Shown: positions 1 to 9,230 of the stretch, in pieces
Layout: each line of letters begins with the position of its first letter
How positions within the stretch are numbered: the first letter of the stretch is position 1
Origin: Tausonia pullulans
Taxonomy: Eukaryota; Basidiomycota; Tremellomycetes; Cystofilobasidiales; Mrakiaceae
Direction: 5' to 3'
Assembly (NCBI GenBank): GCA_951802195.1
Contig: OX637625.1
Location: 682,001-746,000, forward strand
Length of the DNA: 64,000 bases
Notes under the pieces: generated by a model
Told to the model about the DNA's origin: nothing
Databases searched by the model: none
What the model saw: the letters and a program-made list of their open reading frames with translations, nothing else
Translations under genes and position numbers: made by a program

Positions 1-13
1 TCGTGCGACAGTT

Positions 14-87
14 GATCGATTAGCTCAGTTGGTTAGAGCGTGGTGCTAATAACGCCAAGGTCGCGGGTTCGACCCCCTCATTGATCA
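14..87 (+). tRNA. tRNA-Ile(AAT)
   Basis: A 74-nt cloverleaf without intron. The acceptor GATCGAT pairs with ATTGATC, the anticodon loop CTAATAA gives AAT, and the T loop is standard. A T5 run at 92-96 is a likely Pol III terminator. Identical copies lie at 3,298-3,371, 29,363-29,436, 33,115-33,188 and 37,868-37,941. Confidence 0.95.
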
Positions 88-1390
88 TGTCTTTTTGGCT
101 GTGTCATCGGTGGCGTACGAGCCGGGACACGGAGTTGCCATTCCCCATGACCTTCCTCTCCTCGAATCGCACCTAGAGTCACAACAGACGTCTGGCCGCT
201 TTGCGGATATTTGATGTCTAGAGCGTGCGTGAGGTCCAGTCTCCAGGTGGAGTATGCTGGGAACTGAGGAGTAGCCATCTTTGATGTATCTCGCTCGCGA
301 CCGATCCAACCATCTCTCAACCTCCCCTGTCCATCGCCTTCTTTGCCCTCCTCAGCTCGTCTCTTCTTCCCTCTCGCTCCTTCCCTTGTCTACCAGATCA
401 TCACAGGTCCTCAAACAGTGTGTTATCCTTCTCGAGGCGCACACGCACTCCTACCTACGCAGCCTTCGCTGCGTCCAGATCACTGACGGGGTTGGCCAAT
501 GATTCATTGGCATTTCAGCGTGCTCGAGAGCTCCACGTACTCGCCTCCAGGGTCCTACTGGCGTTTGCCTCTCCTATCCTGCATATGTTGAGTGCTGCGT
601 TCTCCTTTATTATATCGGAGTCTGCGCATGCTGGGGCGGTGATGGCTGTCGATCGGTGCCGTCGTCTCTGCTCTCAGTCTCCCTCGTCGGCTCCGCTCTC
701 CTCTTGTCTCCTCTCTTCTCTTGTCTCCTCTCTTCTCTTGTCTCCTCTCTCTCCTTCTCGGTCCCTCTTGCCCCTTGTCTCCTCTCCCTCCCCCCTCCTC
801 CCCCCTCCTCTCCAGCCTGTCGACGATTTCGTCCGTTGATTTCGTCCGTTTCTCTTCCGGTCAAAGGACCCAGCACTCGCGCTCTATACTTTGCCGTCTC
901 CTTCGCCAAAAGTCTCGGCAACAAGAGTTCTGCTGCTCATTCTATGTCAGGAGACCCAGCATTGCTTCCTGAGCGTCGCCTGCCCCAGCACCTTGACTTC
1001 AATTCAACACCTTCCCCCCTTTCATTCTTACGTCCCGGATCGTGTCTTGGCCCTACGTTGCCTGCGTGTGTCTGCGTGTGTCTGCGTGTGTCTGCGTGTG
1101 TCTGCGTATGACTGGCCGATCTGTCGCCAGTCGATGATGATCGCCGAGCTTTGAAGATCAGGGTTTCTCCTTTGCCCATTTCGCTTGCAGTCCACGTTGC
1201 TCCACCCTCTCGCGCTTTGCATTCTCTATTAGCAGTGTGCAGTGTGCAGTGTGCAGTTTCCAGTTTCCAGTTTCCGTAGTCTGACTCCGAAGTGAGGAGG
1301 CTTGAACCGACGGGATCGAGCCTCTTGATGACGTGCTCTAGCAAGGACAAAGGCCCGGCGCCTGCGATGACGGCCGCAGCCAAGGGCAGG
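88..1390. repeat. Gene-free stretch with simple repeats
   Basis: No tRNA or protein gene is recognisable here. It holds a pyrimidine-rich tract (about 650-815, CTCTTGTCTC-like units), an 8-bp GTGTCTGC tandem (about 1,061-1,108) and short cagtgtg and cagtttc repeats near 1,237-1,275. The open frames over the tract are low-complexity by-products. The mirror is about 31,812-33,114. Confidence 0.6.
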
Positions 1391-1414
1391 CGGGTTCGAC
1401 TCCCGGCAGGGGAA
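1391..1414 (+). pseudogene. Junction remnant of tRNA-Glu(TTC) 3' end
   Basis: This is the B box and 3' acceptor end of the tRNA-Glu(TTC) that is intact in the right arm (31,320-31,391). Upstream of 1,391 the sequence matches DNA that lies 468 bp away in the right arm. The left arm has thus lost the Glu 5' part and a whole tRNA-Tyr, and the junction sits in a 13-bp B-box repeat. Confidence 0.85.
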
Positions 1415-1524
1415 TACACCTTTTGCAACGGCTTCCAATGCATTTTCTCGAGGTAGGGAACGAGTCCGGCGATAGCTGGCGCGCGCTGCTCGGTCATATC
1501 CTGGCCAGCTTGACGGCCACCACC

Positions 1525-1582
1525 GCCTCGGTAGCTTATCTGTTAGAGCGTCCGGCAGCCTGGTTGGCCGAGGCTCGAGGCA
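1525..1582 (+). pseudogene. tRNA-Phe pseudogene
   Basis: The 5' acceptor and D arm and the 3' acceptor match the tRNA-Phe at 2,901-2,973, but the anticodon arm and much of the T arm are missing (58 nt against 73). It cannot fold as a tRNA. The mirror is 31,152-31,209. Confidence 0.75.
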
Positions 1583-2083
1583 TCCCGTTGGCCGGTGCGA
1601 ATCGCGGCGAAGGAGCTAACAGCAGCGCGGAAGCCAGTCGCAGCGCGGAAGCCAAGAACAGCGCGGAAGCCAAGAGCAGCACAGAAGCTAACAGCGATGC
1701 AAGATCTCTCTCGGAATCTCGCGGACCTTGTGCCACTCCTCACAAGCTCTCCATCGCGGCTGTCATGGTTCCTGATACTGCTCGTCAATAGACGGCGAGT
1801 ATTGTCACAGCGAAGGCTGGGCAGGACGCACAAGACGGAGATGGGCCGAGGCAAGAGTATGTGTCCCTGTCGCGGAGTCGCTCTGGACTCATGCCCTCGT
1901 CCCGCCGACGTCGCCCGGCGTTGCACTCCCTGTTTGGGAGCCATCATTGTGTCTTGTGAGACTTGTTGTGGCTTGCTGTGTCTTGTTGTGGCTTGCTGTG
2001 TCTTGTTGTGGCTTGCTGTGACGTTGGGTTGGTTCGACCGTCTGAACTTGCGCACGCCAGCAACAAAAGAGAGCGGACGCTCA
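1583..2083. repeat. Spacer with 18-bp tandem repeats
   Basis: Two short minisatellites lie here: an 18-bp unit around AGCGCGGAAGCC (about 1,618-1,700) and a unit around GTGGCTTGCTGTGTCTT (about 1,958-2,022). No gene was recognised. The mirror is about 30,651-31,151. Confidence 0.6.
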
Positions 2084-2156
2084 AGCTTCCTAGCCGAATC
2101 GAACGACTGACCTCATCATTACTAGTGACGTGTTATAGCCCCTAAACCAAGGAAGC
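2084..2156 (-). tRNA. tRNA-Thr(AGT)
   Basis: A 73-nt cloverleaf with acceptor GCTTCCT/AGGAAGC, anticodon loop CTAGTAA and T stem AGTCG/CGGCT. There is no intron. The mirror is 30,578-30,650. A third copy with a weakened T stem is at 11,765-11,837. Confidence 0.95.
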
Positions 2157-2510
2157 GATGGATGTCATTCGCCTTCGTTGGATCGACCTTCTCGGGTGCC
2201 ATCTCCGTCGTCCCGTCTTTTTTTTCCAGACGTTCACAAGCTGGACGAATCGACTCACAGGTCGTCTTCAAGCCTGTCCAGCCTCAACAGCCTCGTGGCC
2301 TGTTCGTCTGCTCCTGTGCAGGACCCGGCTGCAATACGCCGGCTGCACCATGCCGGCTGCACCACACCGGCTGCACCACGACCGCCATACTGCAGATACA
2401 CAGGCAGGGCTGGGCGGAGGAGGGAAGCGCCAAGGAAATGGATAGGGGTGGGAGAGAGAATGATCGTCAGAGGGCGAGACAGGCGATGGATATGGCATGA
2501 ACAACCGCCT
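2157..2510. other. Gene-free spacer
   Basis: It holds a T9-10 run near 2,218 without LINE-tail sequence and a short imperfect repeat around GCCGGCTGCACCA (about 2,325-2,380). No gene was seen. Confidence 0.5.
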
Positions 2511-2583
2511 GGGGATTTAGCTCAGTTGGTAGAGCGTACGCTTAGCATGTGTAAGGTCATGAGTTCAACTCTTATAGTCTCCA
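2511..2583 (+). tRNA. tRNA-Ala(AGC)
   Basis: 73 nt, acceptor GGGGATT/AGTCTCC with two G-U pairs, anticodon loop TTAGCAT, no intron. A second copy in the same arm is 8,094-8,166. The mirrors are 30,151-30,223 and 24,568-24,640. Confidence 0.95.
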
Positions 2584-2900
2584 AGATGATCCTCTCTCTC
2601 GTCGAGAGGCCGTCGTCCTTTTGTTGGGCGGGGCGGGACAAAGCCAGTGACAGCGGCGAAGCAGGCGAAGCAGGCGATCGGCCCATCGGCCCATCGGCCC
2701 ACTGCGTACATGCCACCACGGCAGGTAGCTCGTGCGAACACACCCGGCGGTACGTACACACATGGCGCTCATCCACATCCACCATCTTGCAAAGCACCGC
2801 CGAAAGAGCTAGTCTCCGTCCGGTCCGCCCCGGACGGCAACAAACACTCAGGACCTGCCGTCACCCTGCCGTCACCCCCTATGAGGGCAGCAAAAGAGGA

Positions 2901-2973
2901 TGCCTCGAGCCTGGCTCGAACAGGCCACCTTACGCTCTTCAGGCGTACGCTCTACCAGATGAGCTATCGAGGC
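2901..2973 (-). tRNA. tRNA-Phe(GAA)
   Basis: 73 nt, acceptor GCCTCGA/TCGAGGC, anticodon stem TACGC/GCGTA around CTGAAGA, no intron. The mirror is 29,761-29,833. A decayed relative is at 1,525-1,582. Confidence 0.95.
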
Positions 2974-3297
2974 AGTCGTGGTGGTCACCGATGGACCACA
3001 TCAATACAAAACACACAACCCACTCCCGTCTCTTCCATGGCCAGGCGAGATGATGGACGACAGCTGAATCGGACAGACTCCGGCCAACGGCATCTCGGCG
3101 GGAGGGCAACAGTGGGTGGCCGCCGATACTGCAAGGGACGAGGATGCAGCTTGCGGGGATCGGTAGGGTGGTCCGTGAGCGGCACAACAATAGAAGAGCG
3201 AGACGCCAGGTCGACAGACAAGAACGAGACGCCAGGTTGATCGGCAAGATCGAGGGGCCAGGTCCAGGTCGATCGGCAGGACGACCGACAAAAATCT

Positions 3298-3371
3298 TGA
3301 TCAATGAGGGGGTCGAACCCGCGACCTTGGCGTTATTAGCACCACGCTCTAACCAACTGAGCTAATCGATC
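3298..3371 (-). tRNA. tRNA-Ile(AAT)
   Basis: Identical in its 74-nt body to 14-87 but inverted. A LINE 3'-tail fragment (about 3,436-3,526) lies about 65 bp upstream. The mirror is 29,363-29,436. Confidence 0.95.
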
Positions 3372-3435
3372 AACTGTCGGACAGTGACCGCAAGTGTCAG
3401 GCACGCGATGCCTTCACAAGCGCCCGTGCCAGCCA

Positions 3436-3526
3436 TCTGTCTCTCCCTCTATCTAGCTACGACTCGCTGTCGCTCATAGGGGTACCTCGTTCTCTGCGTA
3501 TGACTCGTGACTTTGATACAAAAAAA
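3436..3526 (+). mobile_element. 5'-truncated LINE 3' tail upstream of tRNA-Ile
   Basis: About 90 bp match the 3' end of the LINE at 15,466-20,140: a CTATCTAGCTACGACTCG core, then CTCATAGG, TTCTCTGCGTATGACTC and an A-rich end. The A tail points away from tRNA-Ile and the truncated 5' end faces it about 65 bp away. The mirror is about 29,208-29,298. Confidence 0.75.
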
Positions 3527-3802
3527 GCGAGAAGAAACAAGGAAGAAGAAAAAAGGAAAAAGAAAAAGAAAAGAAAAGGGACAGCATCCAACGCACGCTC
3601 TGTCCCGCTGCCCCGGATGAGTCCTCCGTCCATCTCTTCGACGAGCCTGTCCTGTCGTGCGCGCCGTCTGGACCGCTGCCGTGTGCGTCTCGCCTCGCCT
3701 CGCCCCCTCTCGCCTCCCCTCGCCTCGCCTTGTCCCATTACGTCCCACTACAACATGGACCAGAAAAGAGATGCTCTCGACGCCCCGCAAAAAGGAAGTT
3801 TT

Positions 3803-3955
3803 CGAAGATGGCAGGATTCGAACCTACGCGGCCAAAGGCCAACAGCTAACGATCGGGCGCTCCCAGTGTGTGCCCGACTGACAGCGGACAATCCAACACA
3901 ATCGGGAAGCTGGACTCGTTCGAAACTATCATCGTAACCACTTGATTACATCTCC
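3803..3955 (-). tRNA. tRNA-Ser(CGA), 71-nt intron
   Basis: A class II tRNA with acceptor GGAGATG/CATCTTC and variable arm GGCC-TTT-GGCC. The anticodon stem ATAGT pairs with GCTGT across the intron (3,848-3,918), which starts after A37. TCG near the intron 3' end can pair with the CGA anticodon, as in known eukaryotic tRNA introns. The mirror is 28,779-28,931. Confidence 0.85.
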
Positions 3956-4250
3956 AGACCGACGACTCATGGCAATGACCGCAGAGGTGACCATTACCAC
4001 CGGCCGCTGCCCAACAGCACGCCGGCCCATTGTCGCACGCCGCAACACTCCATCTCCCCACATTGACACAGCTAGCCACCCCCGCATCATCGACCTGTCG
4101 ACGACTGCACACTGGCCCGCTTCCGTCACCACCTCACCCACCTCGCGCACGAAGGAGGTCGTGTTGCTCGTCCCAGCGCTACTTTCTCCCGTCACATACG
4201 ACATCGAGGACGAACAACGAACGTCGCGGCCAACGGACGGCCGTCGGGGA

Positions 4251-4345
4251 AGGGGCGCAGGAGCTGGAAGGGGCGCAGGAGCTGGAAGGGGCGCAGGAGC
4301 TGGAAGGGGCGCAGGAGCTGGAAGGGGCGCAGGAGCTGGAGGGGG
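4251..4345 (+). repeat. 18-bp minisatellite, five copies
   Basis: Five near-perfect copies of an 18-bp unit around GGGGCGCAGGAGCTGGA. It produces repetitive open frames in several frames that are not genes. The mirror is about 28,389-28,483. Confidence 0.85.
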
Positions 4346-4458
4346 GAGGAGCGGAGACGCACGCAGGGCGAGCGCGTCCAGCTCGGAGGCGAAGAGCCAG
4401 GGGCAAGCTGAGCCGAGGGACGTGGTCGGCTCTCGCTGTGTTGTTCATCACATTACAC

Positions 4459-4553
4459 GGTCGGATGGCCGAGCGGTCTAAGGCGCTAGCTTAAGGTTCT
4501 TGAATAGAACTCGCTAGTCTTCACGGGCATGGGTTCGAATCCCATTCCGATCA
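4459..4553 (+). tRNA. tRNA-Leu(AAG), 15-nt intron
   Basis: A 95-nt class II tRNA with acceptor GGTCGGA/TCCGATC, anticodon stem CTAGC/GCTAG, TT-AAG-G, and intron 4,497-4,511 containing CTT able to pair with AAG. T5 at 4,560-4,564 may end transcription. Copies are 28,181-28,275 and 39,566-39,660. Confidence 0.95.
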
Positions 4554-4737
4554 TGTTTCTTTTTCCTCTCTTTGCCTCTCTCCTCTCTTTGCCTCTCTGT
4601 TTCTTCGCAGGGGACGTTGAGCCTCCTTAAGCCGCCGCCCAAGCAGGCTGGACGTGACCAGAGACCACGCTTCTCAGCACCGGACCCCGATGGGTTGTCT
4701 TCGCCGGCTGTCACAGCCGGACCGCATACTGTATCTG

Positions 4738-4750
4738 TTTGTATCTAAGT
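4738..4750 (-). mobile_element. Minimal or decayed LINE tail upstream of tRNA-Lys
   Basis: Thirteen bases resemble the last bases of the LINE 3' end (tail form TTTGTATTTAAGT, one difference). It is oriented with the tail end away from tRNA-Lys, about 94 bp upstream. It is too short to be certain. Confidence 0.35.
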
Positions 4751-4843
4751 GGAGGCGATTTGTGCCATGGTGGCCAGGGCCCGGTCCGACGACTGGCGTC
4801 CATCGACCAGCGTCCATCGGCCGCTCAGGCTGGATCGTCTGCT

Positions 4844-4943
4844 GCCCTGCTAGCTCAATCGGTAGAGCGTCAGACTCTTAGGCAGGATGCTATCATCGTC
4901 ACTGGTGATCTGAAGGTTGGGGGTTCGACCCCCCCGTGGGGCT
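4844..4943 (+). tRNA. tRNA-Lys(CTT), 27-nt intron
   Basis: 100 nt with acceptor GCCCTGC/GTGGGGC and anticodon stem TCAGA/TCTGA around C-T-CTT-A. The intron is 4,881-4,907. Copies are 27,791-27,890 and 38,964-39,063, the latter with one intron substitution. Confidence 0.93.
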
Positions 4944-5291
4944 AATGTTTCCTTTTGCAGGCCCTCCTGCTCTCCAGAGCTTCCCCTTGGGTGTGTGGGC
5001 CTGGGGGCAGTCATGTCGGAGAGTAAGGCGATGGTCCGGCGAGGACCTTGCAGGGGCCCAACGGTCCGCCATCTTCTCAGGGCTGCGCATCGTGATGACT
5101 TCTACACATCCATCAGCCAAGTCACCTCGAACTGCCGCGCGCGTTCGTTGAGCTGAAGGCCTGCGAGGGCCGGTGAGGGCCGGTGAGGGCCTGTGTTCCC
5201 CCCGGGCATGTTCTCGGCGTTGGCGACTGAAGCAGAGACGAGATGGAAACCGAGAAAGGACGGTCAGTTGATCTCGCCTGTCGAGTCCATC

Positions 5292-5364
5292 TCTCGGCTA
5301 GCTCAGTTGGTAGAGCGTCAGACTGTTAATCTGTAGGTCGACGGTTCGAACCCGTCGCTGAGAG
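5292..5364 (+). tRNA. tRNA-Asn(GTT)
   Basis: 73 nt, acceptor TCTCGGC/GCTGAGA, anticodon loop TGTTAAT, no intron. T4 follows about 8 bases downstream. The mirror is 27,370-27,442. Confidence 0.95.
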
Positions 5365-5773
5365 TGTTCTTTTGCACGGCCATCGGAAGAGCGAGCTGCC
5401 AGGCATTGGCCGTTGGTTGTTGGCCGTTGGTCGTCGGTCGTTGGAGGCGTCCTGCTGGATCTCGACGAGAGCCGCAGCTCACTGTTCATGATGTAGGCCA
5501 CTGCTCTTTCCAGCTCACCACAAGAGCCGGGGCTTCCCTTGTGGCCCTTACACACCCCTAGGTCAGGTCACTTGGTGAGGTCAAGTCGTGGCTCGTGTTG
5601 CAGCGTGTCCAGGTCGCGCTCCTGCCTTGCCGAGGGCTACCTAGTGTCGTGCAGTCGGGTCTCTTGCGATCCGACCTAGTGTCTCTTGCCGGGCGAGTTT
5701 GTCCCGGAATGCCCTCCTCGGAAACACGTCCTCCGACTTGCCGGCCTCACTAGCTTGCCGCAGCCCCTTCCCG
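5365..5773. repeat. Spacer with short dispersed repeat
   Basis: About 5,650-5,700 holds a motif around GGGTCTCTTGCGATCCGACC that recurs at about 12,749-12,793 and, inverted, near 38,557-38,575. Imperfect GGCCGTTGGT units lie near 5,405-5,440. No gene was seen. Confidence 0.55.
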
Positions 5774-5793
5774 TTTTTTTTTGTATTTAAGTC
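5774..5793 (-). mobile_element. Very short LINE tail upstream of tRNA-Glu
   Basis: A T run followed by GTATTTAAGTC is the complement of the LINE 3' end. The tail points away from tRNA-Glu and the 5' side faces it about 89 bp away. The mirror is about 26,941-26,960. Confidence 0.6.
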
Positions 5794-5881
5794 TTCCCGT
5801 TCCCGGGTATTCTACGTCACGGTCCGAGCCTGCGGAGGTGCGAGCGTCGATATGATCGGTGGCCGTCCGACCACCAGCCCG

Positions 5882-5953
5882 TCCTTTGTTGTCTAACGGC
5901 TATGATATGACGCTCTCACCGTCAAGGCCCGGGTTCGACTCCCGGCAAGGGAA
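5882..5953 (+). tRNA. tRNA-Glu(CTC)
   Basis: 72 nt, acceptor TCCTTTG/CAAGGGA, anticodon loop TCTCACC, no intron. Copies are 13,807-13,878, 26,781-26,852 and 40,106-40,177. Confidence 0.95.
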
Positions 5954-6296
5954 TTGTTTTGACGCTTGAAGCTTTGCGTTTCGCGTTTTGCGTCTTGATG
6001 TTCTGATGTTTTGCTCAGGGCGAGATGTTGGGGTTGAGGATGGAGCGAGCAAGGACAGAAGCGAGTGTTCTGCCAGTGCAGGTCGCAGCGCCATCAGTGG
6101 AGCTCCTGGTGGGCACTGGTGGGCCTTCTCTTCTCAGGCCAACTGCCTCCCTCCCTTCAGACGCGCTCGCCTCGTTGCCCCTACCTGCTCCGTGGTAGAT
6201 GAAAGGTGAAGGATGACCGGTAGCCGGTAGACGGGGGAAACGAATTGTAGTCTGGACATGGACGATCGTGCTGGCAGCGGCTCCCCATCCATAGTT

Positions 6297-6369
6297 GGGG
6301 GTTTAGCTCAGTTGGTAGAGCGTTCGCTTCGCATGTGAAAGGTCATGAGTTCAACTCTTATAGCCTCCA
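6297..6369 (+). tRNA. tRNA-Ala(CGC)
   Basis: 73 nt, acceptor GGGGGTT/AGCCTCC, anticodon loop TTCGCAT, no intron. It differs from the Ala(AGC) genes at a few positions and shares their T arm. The mirror is 26,365-26,437. Confidence 0.95.
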
Positions 6370-6539
6370 TCGGTCTCTTTTGTCGCCGGGCCACGGGGGC
6401 AGGGGGAACAAGCTGTAGTTGCGACTCGCTAGTCGCGAGTTGCGGTTGTGAGCTGCCGTCGCGAGTTGCCGCTGCGAGCTGCGGTTGAGAGCTGAGCGAC
6501 CTCCTGGTTGCACTGCTCCATCCCACCGCATCCCACACG

Positions 6540-6655
6540 GCTGGGATGGCCGAGCGGTCGAGGGCGCGAGCCTAGGGTGCATCCTCAGAAGTCGCTAGTC
6601 TCCACAGGCATCGGTCTGGGGTTCTCTGGGGTTCTCTGAGGTTCTCTGAGTATCC
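6540..6655 (+). pseudogene. tRNA-Leu pseudogene with a repeat in place of its T arm
   Basis: Acceptor, D arm, split anticodon arm and variable arm resemble tRNA-Leu(AAG) at 4,459. The anticodon position reads AGG (a proline anticodon) and stem pair 28-42 is mismatched. After the variable arm there is no B box, only imperfect copies of GGGGTTCTCT/GAGGTTCTCT (about 6,617-6,650). The mirror is 26,079-26,194. Confidence 0.7.
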
Positions 6656-6802
6656 CTGAGCTTCTTACTGATCATGATCCCGACTGGCCGCCTCCAACGG
6701 CCGAGGGGTTGTTTCAGCCGGGACAGAATATCGGGAAGGTGTCGAGCTGCGGTGCCCAAGCTGGCGCTGTATCAGTTTGTGTCTTGTGAGGATTCCAGTC
6801 CG

Positions 6803-6936
6803 TCTTTGGTGGTCCAACGGCTAAGATGTCCGCCTGTCAGTGAAGCTCGTATCCCCTGTTCGTCTCTTTCAGGAGCGGTTGGGCGAACGAGCAAGCTTGC
6901 CCGCGGGAGACCGGGGTTCGACTCCCCGCCAGAGAG
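6803..6936 (+). tRNA. tRNA-Asp(GTC), 62-nt intron
   Basis: 134 nt with acceptor TCTTTGG/CCAGAGA, anticodon stem TCCGC/GCGGG, T33-GTC-A37, and intron 6,840-6,901. The mirror is 25,798-25,931. The intron is long for a fungal tRNA. Confidence 0.9.
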
Positions 6937-7134
6937 CGCTCTCTTTTGTCGGGCCGCGGAGATGGCGTGAGGCCGAGATGGCGGGACGCCGGGACGCCGG
7001 GATGGCGGGATGTCAGAAGACGTTCCAGACCAGCAGCACCCAGTCGTGATATATGCGCCTACTCACTCGAGACAGGCGTAGACGACAAGTCGAAGAGCTG
7101 ACGGTTGGCGTCGAGTTTTCGACCAGTATGGAGT

Positions 7135-7229
7135 GCGAGTATGGGACAGTGGTTACTCCGTTGCCCTGCTATGTACAGCTGCATAGGCAATGCCCTCTGG
7201 GTGCGTCGGTTCGAATCCGTCTGCTCGCG
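7135..7229 (+). tRNA. tRNA-Ser(GCT), 13-nt intron
   Basis: A 95-nt class II tRNA with acceptor GCGAGTA/TGCTCGC, anticodon stem TTGCC/GGCAA and variable arm GCCC-TCT-GGGT. The intron (7,172-7,184) contains AGC able to pair with the GCT anticodon. The mirror is 25,505-25,599. Confidence 0.93.
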
Positions 7230-7425
7230 TGCTTCCTTTTGGCGGCAACGATCATCGTCGAGGGAGACGAAAGCATCTCAGATGACTGCCCCGTCGTCTC
7301 CGCTGATGAGCTTGGTCGGCCGCAAGGACGGAGGGCGGAGGGATGTCGCGGCGGCGGGGATGAGGCGAGAATGCGAGGGCGAAGGGATGGGAATCGTCAG
7401 GGACGTACTACCACCACCCGTTGTC

Positions 7426-7497
7426 GTCGGGATCGTATAATGGTTAGTACAAGGTGTTAACACCGCCTAGACCCGGGTTCAATTCCCGGTCCTGATA
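7426..7497 (+). tRNA. tRNA-Val(AAC)
   Basis: 72 nt, acceptor GTCGGGA/TCCTGAT, anticodon loop TTAACAC, no intron. Copies are 25,237-25,308, 35,361-35,432 and 38,705-38,776. Confidence 0.95.
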
Positions 7498-8093
7498 TGC
7501 CTGAGATGGCTGAGGTGCACATGCACACAGGTGACCTGCACGGGTGGCTGTCTTCTTTTGTCGCTCTCGAACTCTGATGGCGCAAGAGAGAAGCGGCCAG
7601 GGAAATGCGCTGCTGTGTGGACGGGGGTGCAATTCGGCATGCACCTCGAGAGTTGATGCAGTTCCGAAGGACGTGGACGACACTGCATACATCGGGAGTG
7701 GAAGGGGGAGAGAGTCTGGATGGCATACCCCCGACGGCGAATCAGCCACGGCTGCGAGTCGCCATCACCGGCACTTGCTCCCGGCGCTTGCTGCTCCCGA
7801 CACTCACTCCGAGGACAGTCTCTTTCTCTTGCTAGACAGGCCTCTGTCCATCTGCCTGCGGGACACAAGCTGATCGTTCCTCCTCTATCAATCGCACTTG
7901 CCTCCGTCTCACCCGCGCTCAGAGGCTCATAAGCCCCCACGTGCCGTGCGCTCCTGGCTCCAGCCCCCACGCATCAACATCTCTCGTGGCTGACTCTGAT
8001 GCAGAGGGGACCACTCGACTGGCGAGGAGCTTGCCAAGTCTGCCGAAGGATGGCGTATCGTGTTCTCCATCGTGTTGGCAGCAGCACCTGCTC
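7498..8093. other. Gene-free spacer
   Basis: Unique sequence between tRNA-Val and tRNA-Ala. Several overlapping open frames on both strands show no family, no matching codon bias and no intron structure. I see no gene. The mirror is about 24,641-25,236. Confidence 0.5.
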
Positions 8094-8166
8094 GGGGATT
8101 TAGCTCAGTTGGTAGAGCGTACGCTTAGCATGTGTAAGGTCATGAGTTCAACTCTTATAGTCTCCA
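8094..8166 (+). tRNA. tRNA-Ala(AGC)
   Basis: Body identical to 2,511-2,583. The mirror is 24,568-24,640. Confidence 0.95.
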
Positions 8167-8304
8167 AGCATTGCTCCTCTTCACAGGAGGAGTATGCAGT
8201 TTTGTCAGTCGTGCGATGCGCCAAATCTGTGCGTTCTTTTTTTTTTTCTTGACGGAGGGATGAGGGCCAGGGGGTCGGTCAGCGGGTCAGGAGGGTGGGG
8301 ACGG

Positions 8305-8424
8305 GGGGCGAGGGGCGAGGGGCGAGGGGCGAGGGGCGAGGGGCGAGGGGCGAGGGGCGAGGGGCGAGGGGCGAGGGGCGAGGGGCGAGGGGCGAGGGGC
8401 GAGGGGCGAGGGGCGAGGGGCGAG
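8305..8424 (+). repeat. Heptamer satellite GAGGGGC, about 17 copies
   Basis: A perfect 7-bp tandem repeat. The mirrored array (about 24,339-24,428) is 28 bp, or four units, shorter, so it is one of the few places where the arms differ. Confidence 0.95.
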
Positions 8425-8499
8425 AGTAGCTCCGGATACCTCCTGCCGAAGATGTATGTACACCCTCTGGGACATTTCCACATATCGATATATCGATAC

Positions 8500-8629
8500 G
8501 ATTGATTAGTCTAGGTGGTTAGGGCGTTGGCTTGTGGCGAACAAAGGTCTCGTCTCTCCGTCACCGAGCAAGACGAGGCTGTGACTCATCATAACGCCAG
8601 ATACCAGGGTTCGAGTCCCTGATCGATCA
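8500..8629 (+). tRNA. tRNA-His(GTG), 57-nt intron
   Basis: 130 nt with acceptor GATTGAT/ATCGATC, anticodon stem TTGGC/GCCAG, T33-GTG-G37, and intron 8,538-8,594 containing CAC that could pair with the anticodon. Discriminator A. The mirror is 24,133-24,262. Confidence 0.88.
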
Positions 8630-9003
8630 GCGCTGCTTGGCAGTTTCGCTTTTGTCGACTGACGCTGTGTTGATGATGAACGCCGTAGGGATCGTCCGAC
8701 CGACATCATACTGCGAGGTCGCATGGACAATGGATCTCGCGCATGTCAGCGATCCACCACCTTCCTTCGCCAACACACTTGCAGAGTTGCCATGGCTCTC
8801 GGGAGCCAGACACCCTTGGGTCTGCTCGGTTAGGGTGGCAAGCTAGTGTCAACCAGGGCGACGAGCTAGTCTTAGCCAGGGCAGGTTCTCTGCTCACCGA
8901 TCCATAGGCCCACACGCGCAAGACGCCTCGCCATCGAGTGACACGCAGTCTGTGAATATAGCATAGAGCGAGGCCCTGGGTGACGAGGGAAACGGCCCAA
9001 AAG

Positions 9004-9146
9004 GGACCCAGACCGGATTTGAACCGGGGACCTCGTCCATGATCAACCAGTATCCTCTCTCTCGAGCGAAGGCTGGCTTGCTACCCCGATATGGGGCGGG
9101 TTGAAGACAGCCCGAAGGACGCGTGATACCACTACACCACTGGGTC
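9004..9146 (-). tRNA. tRNA-Pro(CGG), 71-nt intron
   Basis: 143 nt with acceptor GACCCAG/CTGGGTC, anticodon stem CGTCC/GGACG, T33-CGG-G37, and intron 9,040-9,110. The mirror is 23,616-23,758. Confidence 0.9.
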
Positions 9147-9230
9147 GAGCCAGAGCCGCTAGGGCTGGTCGGGTGGTGGAGCAGAGCAGCCGGCCGTTGA
9201 GGAGGAGCGCGCCGACGGCGAGATCAGCCG

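Noticed and set aside
656-1111. Ser/Leu-rich frames of about 150 codons in the outer arm
   Set aside because: They are translations of a pyrimidine-rich simple repeat, with equally long frames on the other strand.
2215-2230. T run about 60 bp upstream of tRNA-Thr as another LINE tail
   Set aside because: It lacks the GTATTTAAGTC end sequence and would have the opposite orientation; counted as a simple T run.
6768-6790. CTGTATCAGTTTGTGTCT upstream of tRNA-Asp as a LINE tail
   Set aside because: Only loosely similar to the tail, and similar to the stretch before tRNA-Lys at 4,730; not enough to decide between tail and shared flank.
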